A stretch of 6,783 bases of DNA from Roseicyclus sp. (GTDB lineage Bacteria; Pseudomonadota; Alphaproteobacteria; Rhodobacterales; Rhodobacteraceae). Shown in pieces: positions 1 through 5,503 of this stretch. Position 1 is the stretch's first letter; the number at the start of each line of letters is the position of its first letter. Under the pieces are notes generated by a model, which was given only the letters and a program-made list of their open reading frames with translations, was not told the DNA's origin and did no database searches. The stretch covers positions 1 through 6,783 of the forward strand of contig JAGYLB010000095.1 of NCBI GenBank assembly GCA_018401055.1, in the 5' to 3' direction. The translations under genes were made by a program, and so were the position numbers.

Positions 1-17
1 CAATGGGAAACGTTCAT
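1..17 (-). CDS. Possible 5' end of a minus-strand gene running off the window
   Basis: On the minus strand an ATG at 17-15 opens a frame reading Met-Asn-Val-Ser-His before the sequence ends. It is preceded by a good Shine-Dalgarno sequence, GGAG at 29-26, with 8 bases between it and the ATG. That spacing is the only real evidence; five codons are too few to identify a product. The gene would lie downstream of the GatB/YqeY gene on the same strand, separated from it by a terminator-like hairpin, so it would need its own promoter. In related bacteria dnaG often lies near the GatB/YqeY gene, but these codons do not look like a DnaG start to me. Confidence 0.35.
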
Positions 18-103
18 CGGTCTTGCTCCGAGGTTGGAATGAAACGCAAGTGACGTGAAAGCCCATTCAGGCTGCGCCTCTTGCCGATTCTCTCACCAAC
101 GGA

Positions 104-130
104 GGTTTCCCCGCATTTCTGCGGGAAACC
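104..130 (-). terminator. Terminator-like hairpin after the GatB/YqeY gene
   Basis: Positions 104-115 and 120-130 form an inverted repeat (GGTTTCCCCGCA with TGCGGGAAACC) of 11 pairs, with one bulged C and a 4-base loop. It starts 10 bases past the TAA stop of the minus-strand gene, where a terminator would be expected. There is no clear U-run after the stem on the minus strand, so it may be a weak intrinsic terminator or an mRNA 3'-end stabiliser. Confidence 0.6.
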
Positions 131-139
131 CCAAGCAAG

Positions 140-598
140 TTACCCCAGACGGCCCTTGACCATCGGACCCACCGCCCCGAAATCCATCTGGCCCGTGTAT
201 TTGGCCTTCAGCGCCGCCATCACGCGGCCCATGTCGCGCAAGCCCTCTGCCCCGGTGTCCGCGATCGCGCGCGTCACGGCGGCCTCCACCTCATCGACGG
301 ACAACTGGCGCGGCAAGTATTCCTCGATCACGCCGATTTCCGCGCGTTCCTTTTCGGCCAGTTCCAGCCGCCCGCCTTCCTCGTAGGCGCGCGCGCTTTC
401 CTGACGCTGCTTGACCATCTTGCCCAGAATGGCCAGCACCCCGGCCTCATCAACGCCTTCGGGCCGGCCTTCGCCGCGCAGCGCGATGTCTTGATCCTTG
501 ATCGCGGCATTGATCAGGCGCAGCGTGCTCAGCCGCGCGGCATCCTTGTCGCGCATCGCGGTCTTGAGGCCCGCGCCGATCCGTTCTCTCAGATCCAT
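140..598 (-). CDS. GatB/YqeY domain-containing protein
   Basis: The 152-residue product matches the stand-alone GatB/YqeY family in length and sequence. The N-terminal helix begins MDLRERI and continues through DKDAARLSTLRLINAAIKD; a middle segment carries VKQRQESARAYEEGGR; then come IEEYLPRQLS and a C-terminal ALKAKYTGQMDFG-type tail. The family resembles the tail domain of GatB, which contacts tRNA in the Glu/Asp-tRNA amidotransferase, but the role of the free-standing protein is not established. It is probably cytoplasmic. Three in-frame ATGs lie close together (616, 604, 598). I chose 598 because the protein then starts as family members usually do; a GGGGGA sequence at 614-609 could serve 604 or 598. 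The gene is transcribed away from carA, from a shared intergenic region. It is intact and unremarkable in codon use. Confidence 0.92.
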   Translation of the reverse strand: MDLRERIGAGLKTAMRDKDAARLSTLRLINAAIKDQDIALRGEGRPEGVDEAGVLAILGKMVKQRQESARAYEEGGRLELAEKERAEIGVIEEYLPRQLSVDEVEAAVTRAIADTGAEGLRDMGRVMAALKAKYTGQMDFGAVGPMVKGRLG

Positions 599-633
599 GC
601 CCATGGCATCCCCCATGATATGTCCAAGCGCGC

Positions 634-662
634 TAGATAGGGCAGACGGGGCGCGGCAACAA
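634..662 (-). promoter_or_regulatory. Candidate sigma-70 promoter for the GatB/YqeY gene
   Basis: Read on the minus strand, TTGTTG (662-657) and TATCTA (639-634) are separated by exactly 17 bases and resemble -35 and -10 boxes. Transcription would begin near 627, about 10-30 bases before the three possible start codons. This is a motif match by eye; no regulator site was recognised beside it. Confidence 0.4.
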
Positions 663-679
663 CACCAAGCTGCTGCGCC

Positions 680-708
680 TTGACCCGCCCCCCTGCCCCC
701 CTTAGACC
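680..708 (+). promoter_or_regulatory. Candidate sigma-70 promoter for carA
   Basis: TTGACC at 680-685 is one base from the -35 consensus. TAGACC at 703-708, 17 bases further on, is a weak -10 box. The spacer is almost pure C/G. Initiation near 715 would leave a leader of about 33 bases before the carA ATG, too short for a classical attenuator. A GGAG ribosome-binding site lies at 736-739. Confidence 0.4.
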
Positions 709-747
709 ACGCCAAGTTTGCCCGGACCCTAGAACGGAGCTGCCGCC

Positions 748-1896
748 ATGCCCGCAAAACCCACCGCCTGTCTCGCGCTTGCCGATGGCACGCTGTTTTT
801 CGGGCGCGGTTTCGGCGCGACGGGGATGCGCACCGCCGAACTTTGCTTCAACACCGCGATGACCGGCTATCAGGAAATCATGACCGACCCGTCCTACGCA
901 GGGCAGATCGTGACATTCACCTTTCCCCATATCGGCAACACCGGCGTCACCCCCGAGGATGACGAGACCGCCGATCCAGTCGCGGCCGGCATGATCGTGA
1001 AATGGGACCCGACCGAGCCGTCGAACTGGCGCGCCACGGGCCATCTGGTGGGCTGGCTGGAAAAGACCGGACGCATCGGCATGGGCGGCATCGACACGCG
1101 GCGTCTGACCCGCGCGATCCGCCAGCAGGGCGCGCCCCATGTGGCGCTCGCCCATGACCCCGAGGGGAATTTCGACATCGAGGCGCTGGTGAAGGCCGCG
1201 CGCGGTTTTCCGGGGCTGGTGGGTCTCGATCTGGCCAAGGATGTCACCTGCGCGCAGAGCTATCGCTGGGACGAAAAGCGTTGGGCTTGGCCCGAGGGCT
1301 ATACCCGCCGCGAGGGGCCCGCGCCCAAGGTCGTGGCGCTGGATTACGGCGCCAAGCGCAACATCCTGCGCTGTCTGGCCAGCGCCGGCTGTGATGTGAC
1401 CGTCATGCCCGCGACCACCAGCGCCGATGAGGTGCTGGCGCAACAGCCCGACGGCGTGTTCTTGTCGAACGGCCCCGGTGATCCGGCCGCGACCGGCGCC
1501 TATGCCGTGCCGATGATCCAGGGCGTGCTGCAGACGGGGCTGCCCATCTTCGGCATTTGTCTGGGCCACCAGATGCTGGCACTGGCGTTGGGGGCAAAGA
1601 CGGTCAAGATGAACCACGGCCATCACGGCGCGAACCACCCGGTCAAGGATCTGGAGACCGGCAAGGTCGAGATCACCTCGATGAACCACGGCTTCACCGT
1701 CGACAGCCAGACCCTGCCCAAGGGCGTGATCGAGACCCATGTCAGCCTGTTCGACGGGTCCAATTGCGGGATCCGCATGGCTGACCGGCCGGTGTTCTCG
1801 GTGCAATACCACCCCGAGGCAAGCCCCGGACCGCAAGACAGTTTCTACCTCTTCGAACGTTTCGCCCAAGCGATCCGGCAGCGCGCCACCGCCTGA
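748..1896 (+). CDS. carA: Carbamoyl-phosphate synthase small (glutaminase) subunit
   Basis: CarA hydrolyses glutamine and passes ammonia to CarB, which makes carbamoyl phosphate for pyrimidine and arginine synthesis in the cytoplasm. The product has 382 residues, the usual length. Residues about 6-140 are the CarA-specific N-terminal domain, with the typical LADGTLFFGRGFGATG and MTGYQEIMTDPSYAGQI segments. Residues about 194-378 are a class I glutamine amidotransferase domain with LDYGAKRNILR, LSNGPGDP, GICLGHQ and QYHPEASPGP. The catalytic triad is complete: Cys271, His355 and Glu357, numbering almost as in E. coli CarA (269/353/355). The start is supported by GGAG at 736-739, 8 bases upstream. 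carB does not follow; the next gene is a glycosyltransferase, so CarA must pair with a distant carB. The gene is divergent from the GatB/YqeY gene. Identification is secure. Confidence 0.98.
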   Translation: MPAKPTACLALADGTLFFGRGFGATGMRTAELCFNTAMTGYQEIMTDPSYAGQIVTFTFPHIGNTGVTPEDDETADPVAAGMIVKWDPTEPSNWRATGHLVGWLEKTGRIGMGGIDTRRLTRAIRQQGAPHVALAHDPEGNFDIEALVKAARGFPGLVGLDLAKDVTCAQSYRWDEKRWAWPEGYTRREGPAPKVVALDYGAKRNILRCLASAGCDVTVMPATTSADEVLAQQPDGVFLSNGPGDPAATGAYAVPMIQGVLQTGLPIFGICLGHQMLALALGAKTVKMNHGHHGANHPVKDLETGKVEITSMNHGFTVDSQTLPKGVIETHVSLFDGSNCGIRMADRPVFSVQYHPEASPGPQDSFYLFERFAQAIRQRATA

Positions 1897-1897
1897 G

Positions 1898-1912
1898 CGC
1901 CGCAGCGCGGCG
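1898..1912 (+). terminator. Short GC hairpin just after carA
   Basis: CGCCGC (1898-1903) and GCGGCG (1907-1912) form a perfect 6-pair stem with a 3-base loop, starting 2 bases after the carA stop. No T-run follows; the next bases are TTAACC. It could weakly terminate carA transcription or only shape the mRNA end. In DNA of this GC content a 6-bp stem can also arise by chance. Confidence 0.35.
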
Positions 1913-1927
1913 TTAACCAAGCCTTAA
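1913..1927 (+). promoter_or_regulatory. CtrA-type box (TTAA-N7-TTAA) before the glycosyltransferase gene
   Basis: TTAA at 1913-1916 and TTAA at 1924-1927 are separated by exactly 7 bases (CCAAGCC). This is the spacing of the full CtrA recognition site known from Caulobacter (TTAA-N7-TTAAC); here the final C is T. The box overlaps the place of a -35 element (about 1919-1924) if GATTAC at 1942-1947 is the -10, the position from which CtrA activates promoters. The ATG at 1992 is 64 bases downstream. CtrA control is inferred from the motif only. Confidence 0.5.
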
Positions 1928-1991
1928 TCCCTCTGCCCGATGATTACGGCGACGCGTGGCGGTCTGTCGCCTTGCGCGACGAGGGATGAGG

Positions 1992-4002
1992 ATGGACGGC
2001 GAGCTGACGCCCGATAGCGCTGCGCTGTATCGCTTTCCGTTCGGCGCGGCAGCGGGTACCTGTCCCGACTCCGACGCCAGGGCGATGGCCCTCTTGTCGC
2101 GAGCGCGCCTTGGTGAGCGGTTGCGCAGACCGCGGCCCGGTGCCGCCGCGCTGGAGGCCTTGCTGCTGGCACGCGGCGCGATCACGGTCGCCGATCTCGC
2201 CGCCGCGCGCGAGGCACGGCGGGCCAGCGATGTGACGATCGGTGACATTCTGCTTGCCCGCGGCGCGATAGGCGACATCGACCTGATCTCGGCCTTGGCC
2301 GAGTGCCATGGCTATGGCCTGTCGGACCTTGCAAACCGCCCGCCCGATCCCGCCCTCGGCCACCACCTGCCAGCCGCGACCGCGCTGGCGCTCGAGGTGG
2401 TGCCCACCGAACGGATCGGTAATATCCTCGTGCTGGCCACCTGTCGCCCCGACCGGGCCGAGGCGATCCGCGGCGCCTTGCCGCCCGGCCTGCGGATGAT
2501 CCTGACGCTAGCGCCGCGCGCCCAGATCACCGCCGCGCAAATCGCGCTTTATGGTGAAACCCTTGCCCGGCTGGCCGAGGGGCAGGCCTCTCAACGACAG
2601 TTGCCGCGGTTGGCGGCCGCGCGTTGCCGCGCGCGGCCTTGTGCTGGCGGCACTGTCCCTTGCCGCGCTGGCGATCTTTCTGCCGGTGGCGGCGATCGGC
2701 CTCATCTTCGGGCTTGCGCTGCTCATCTTCGGGGCGAACATGGCTCTCAAAGCCACGGCCTTTGCCTCGGCTTTGCGCAGCGACCGTCAGCCGGACCGCC
2801 ATGAGGAAGGGCACCTCGCACCGACCCTATTGCGACCACCCATCGTGACCCTGATCGCACCACTTTATCAAGAACGCGACATCGCCGCGACGCTGGTCGC
2901 ACGATTGCGGCAACTCGACTATCCCCCCGAACGGCTCGACGTTTTGCTGGCGGTAGAGGCCGATGACACCACCACCCGCGCGGCACTTGCCGCGACCCAT
3001 CTGCCGCCCTGGATAAGGGTCATCACGGTGCCCCCTGGTCAGCCGCGCACCAAACCGCGGGCGCTGAATTTCGCGCTGAACTTCGCGCGCGGCGATATCA
3101 TCGGCATCTACGATGCCGAAGACCGCCCCGACCCCGACCAGATCACCCGCATCACCGAGCGCTTCGCCAGTCGCCCCCCAGTCGCCTGCCTGCAAGGCAG
3201 GCTCGATTACTACAATGCCCGCCACAACATCTTGTCGCGCCTTTTCGCGCTGGAATACGCCAACTGGTTCCGCGTGCTGCTGCCCGGCGTGCAGCGGCTG
3301 GGCCTGGTGGTCCCGCTTGGCGGCACGACGCTGTTCCTGCGTCACAAGGTGCTGGTCGAGGTGGGCGGCTGGGATGCCCATAACGTGACCGAGGATGCCG
3401 AACTGGGCCTGCGGCTCGCGCGGCGCGGCTACCGCACCGAGATCATCGACACCACCACCTATGAGGAGGCGAATGCCGCCGTCCTGCCCTGGATCCGGCA
3501 ACGCGCCCGCTGGCAGAAAGGCTACCTGATGACATGGGCCATGGCGATGCGCGCGCCGCGCGCGCTGTGGCGCGATCTTGGGCCGTTGCGATTTGCGGCC
3601 CTTCAGGTTCAGATGCTCTTTGCGGTCGCCGGTTTCCTAGTCGCACCGCTCTTGTGGTCGCTTATGGTCAAGCCCTTCGGGGCCGCCCATCCGCTGGATG
3701 CGCTTGTCGGGCCGATGGGCTACGGGATCATGGCCGTGGCGTTTGTCGCCAGCATCGTCTTGTCGGTTGCGCTGTCGATCCACGCCACACGGGCGGCGCA
3801 TCTGCGCCACCTCAGGCCGTGGATCTTGTTGTCGGAACTCTATTTCCTGCTTGCCACGATTTCGGCTGTACGGGCCGCTGCAGAAATGCTGATGCGCCCC
3901 TTCTGGTGGGCCAAGACCACCCATGGCGGCTTTGGCGGGGTCGCGAGCGACCGGAGCGCGGGCGATGCGGTCAGGCCTGAACCTTCTGCGCCTCTTCCTT
4001 GA
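1992..4002 (+). pseudogene. Membrane family 2 glycosyltransferase with N-terminal MshEN/T2SSE-N domain, interrupted by one frameshift
   Basis: Two overlapping frames form one protein: the N-terminal part is open to 2804, and the C-terminal part runs in another frame to the TGA at 4000-4002. Removing one G from the GGGG run at 2579-2582 joins them smoothly (LARLAEGRPLNDSCRGW) into 669 residues. Residues about 52-195 resemble the MshEN/T2SSE N-terminal domain (two LLARGAI-type helical repeats, then NILVLATCRPDRAEAIR). About 215-258 is a membrane hairpin. About 283-520 is a processive GT2 domain like BcsA, with a DAED metal/nucleotide site (Asp374, Asp377), TED (Asp468) and QRARW (503-507). Three or so further membrane helices follow. 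It probably polymerises or exports a surface polysaccharide at the inner membrane; the sugar is unknown. ATG 1992 was chosen because GAGGG lies 6 bases upstream; GTG 1956 and ATG 1986 are in-frame alternatives. All catalytic motifs survive, so the break may be a sequence error. The 3' end overlaps the regulator gene by 32 bases. Confidence 0.85.
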
Positions 4003-4624
4003 GGCGGACCACGAAGGCAATGGACAGATGATCCTTGAGCGCTTGTGCCGCGCGCGCGCCATCGCGGGCGGCGATTGCCTCCACGATCTCGGCATGCTCG
4101 GCCAGCGCCTTTTCCCCCCGACCCTGCGCCGCCAACGAGGTGCGCGCCATCAGCGCCATCGAGCGATAGACCAGATCCAGCTGCTGCACGAGAAAGCGGT
4201 TGTGGCTGGCCAGATGGATCTGATGGTGAAACCGCCGGTTCGCCCGCGCCAGCGCCTGCGGATCGTTCAAAAGGGCACGATCGGCCTCGACCATGCCGCG
4301 CAGAACCTCCACCTCTTCGACTGCGGCGTGCTGGGCGGCCAGCCGCGCGGCCAGCCCCTCCAGTTCCTGCCGGACGGCGTAAAGTTCGGCCATCTGCGCA
4401 TGATCGAGAGAGGCAACGATCAAGGACCGCCCGTCGCGGGTCAAAAGGCTTTGCGTCTCCAGCCGCTGCAACGCCTCGCGGATCGGTGTGCGGCTGACCC
4501 CGAAGCGGTCGGCCAGTTCCGATTCCACCAACCGGTCGCCCGGTCGATACACCCCCTGATCGATGGCATCGAGGATCAGGGCGTAGGCATCCTTGTGCGG
4601 ATCGGGGGCGGGTCGCGTGGCCAT
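3971..4624 (-). CDS. GntR-family transcriptional regulator, FadR subfamily (FCD domain)
   Basis: This 217-residue protein has the two-domain plan of FadR-type GntR regulators. Residues about 12-75 form a winged helix-turn-helix with YRPGDRLVESELADRFGVSRTPIREALQRLE, a textbook GntR DNA-binding signature. Residues about 80-210 form an all-helical FCD ligand domain. Its metal-site positions are Asn129, His133, His177 and His199, spaced as in metal-binding FCD proteins but with Asn at the usual Asp position. Such proteins usually sense small carboxylic acids; the ligand cannot be read from sequence. The ATG at 4624 has AGAGGA 11 bases upstream, a slightly long spacing. The gene converges on the glycosyltransferase gene (overlap 3971-4002) and diverges from the nucleotidase gene; a promoter with flanking half-sites lies between, suggesting autoregulation and perhaps control of that neighbour. 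It is intact. Confidence 0.95.
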   Translation of the reverse strand: MATRPAPDPHKDAYALILDAIDQGVYRPGDRLVESELADRFGVSRTPIREALQRLETQSLLTRDGRSLIVASLDHAQMAELYAVRQELEGLAARLAAQHAAVEEVEVLRGMVEADRALLNDPQALARANRRFHHQIHLASHNRFLVQQLDLVYRSMALMARTSLAAQGRGEKALAEHAEIVEAIAARDGARAAQALKDHLSIAFVVRLKEEAQKVQA

Positions 4625-4646
4625 CTGGTGCGGTATCCTCTCGTAT

Positions 4647-4698
4647 GCCGCAAGACGCTAGGCGGTGGCGGAGCCTCTGTCCAGACTTGCGGCGCAAG
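4647..4698. promoter_or_regulatory. Candidate operator: GCAAG/CTTGC half-sites around the regulator's promoter
   Basis: GCCGCAAG at 4647-4654 and CTTGCGGC at 4686-4693 are perfect 8-base inverted copies, 31 bases apart. The right copy is also half of a compact palindrome, CTTGC-GGC-GCAAG (4686-4698). These sites flank the predicted -10 and -35 boxes of the regulator gene. FadR/FCD regulators bind short palindromes in such divergent regions, so the sites are good candidates for its own operator and could also affect the nucleotidase gene starting at 4723. Binding is inferred. Confidence 0.45.
4655..4683 (-). promoter_or_regulatory. Candidate promoter of the GntR-type regulator gene
   Basis: On the minus strand TGGACA (4683-4678, one mismatch to TTGACA) and TAGCGT (4660-4655, three of six matches to the -10 consensus) are 17 bases apart. 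Transcription would begin near 4648, about 24 bases before the start codon. The match is by eye. Confidence 0.45.
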
Positions 4699-4722
4699 GC
4701 GTAGCATCCTAGGCGTTGCAGC

Positions 4723-5395
4723 ATGACGCGTACGCCCCTGTCCCCCGAATTCACCCCCGATTTTTCCCATGTCGAGACCTGGGTCTTCGACCTCGACAAT
4801 ACGCTCTACCCACCAGAGACGCGGCTGTTCGACCAGATCAACCTCCGCATGACCGATTGGGTGATGCGCGTCGCGGGTGTGGATCGCTTGGCGGCCGATA
4901 CCTTGCGCCACACCGCTACTGGCGCGACCATGGCACCACGCTGGCGGGCCTGATGCGCCACCATGCCATCGACCCTGCCGCCTATCTGGAGGAGGTGCAC
5001 GAAATCGATTTCTCGGTCCTCACGCCCGACCCGAGGCTTGCGGCAGCCATCGCCGCGCTGCCGGGGCGCAAGATCGTCTACGCCAACGGCACGCGGCCCT
5101 ATGCCGAGCGTGTCATGTCGCTCATCGTGGACTGGGCGAGGTATTTGATGCCGTCTACGGCGTTGAACACGCAGGCCTGATCCCCAAACCCGAGCGCGCC
5201 GCCTTTGAGACGGTTTTTGCCGTCGACGGGCTGACACAGGCCCGCGCCGCGATGTTCGAGGATGATCCACGCAATCTTGCCGTGCCCCATGCGATGGGAC
5301 TGCGCACCGTGCTGGTCGCCCCCGAACCCGAACCCGCCGATTTCATCGAACATCACACCGACGATCTGGCGGGCTTTCTGGCGAGGCTGGTCTAA
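4723..5395 (+). pseudogene. Pyrimidine 5'-nucleotidase, HAD superfamily, broken by two frameshifts
   Basis: Three successive frames together encode one HAD hydrolase like bacterial and yeast (Sdt1-type) pyrimidine 5'-nucleotidases, which dephosphorylate UMP/CMP-like substrates in the cytoplasm. The first frame gives ETWVFDLDNTLYPP (motif I, Asp23 and Asp25) to ADTLRH. The second, from near 4914, gives RYWRDHGTTLAGLM to NGTRPYAERVMS. The third, from near 5122, gives HRGLGEVFDAVYGVEH, IPKPE (motif III Lys154) and MFEDD (motif IV Asp179-Asp180), and ends at TAA 5393-5395. Dropping two bases at each break (CA in CACA near 4909-4912; CT or TC near 5120-5122) restores about 222 residues, a normal length; adding one base at each also restores frame. 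In motif II the usual Thr/Ser is Ala120 (YANG instead of YTNG). As written the gene cannot make the enzyme: the first frame stops after 76 residues. Only a weak AGG (4711-4713) precedes the ATG. Genuine decay and sequence error both remain possible. Confidence 0.85.
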
Positions 5396-5503
5396 CGCCC
5401 GCAATATTAACGAATTTGCGGACCACTCGATTTTTTGCACCAAAATCTTCTTGGGACAGCCTGTCGCGTCGCAGGCCCCCATGACGCGCCCTACATTCCT
5501 CCC
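5396..5503. other. AT-richer intergenic gap with a small palindrome
   Basis: This 108-base gap between the nucleotidase remnant and the monooxygenase gene is clearly richer in A and T (especially 5401-5450) than the rest of the window, as promoter regions in GC-rich genomes often are. It holds a perfect 11-base palindrome, GACAG-C-CTGTC (5455-5465), overlapping an alternative stem GCCTG/CAGGC (5459-5463 with 5472-5476). I could not place a convincing -35/-10 pair. A regulatory role is possible but unproven. Confidence 0.35.

Noticed and set aside
589..1920. 443-codon open frame antisense to carA
   Set aside because: It lies almost wholly opposite a certain carA. Long antisense frames are expected in GC-rich DNA, and its sequence (His/Gly/Arg-rich, no motif) matches no family I know.
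2551..2640. Programmed ribosomal frameshift in the glycosyltransferase gene
   Set aside because: The switch site lacks a classical slippery heptamer, and I see no clear stimulatory stem-loop; an indel in the GGGG run explains the data more simply.
3923..4726. 267-codon plus-strand frame antisense to the regulator
   Set aside because: It is a mirror frame of the regulator gene, with no motif, no ribosome-binding site and no family resemblance.
3840..4799. 319-codon minus-strand frame overlapping the regulator
   Set aside because: It overlaps the GntR-type gene on the same strand in another frame, is rich in Arg/Gly/Ser and has no recognisable domain, while the overlapped frame has clear HTH and FCD signatures.
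5435..5503. TTG at 5435 as an upstream start for the monooxygenase
   Set aside because: The extra 23 residues do not resemble the family N-terminus and come from the AT-richer gap. The ATG at 5504 places the GGGVAG site at the usual distance from the start.
5481..5503. ATG at 5481 as the monooxygenase start
   Set aside because: It is not in frame with the monooxygenase (23 bases upstream of 5504).
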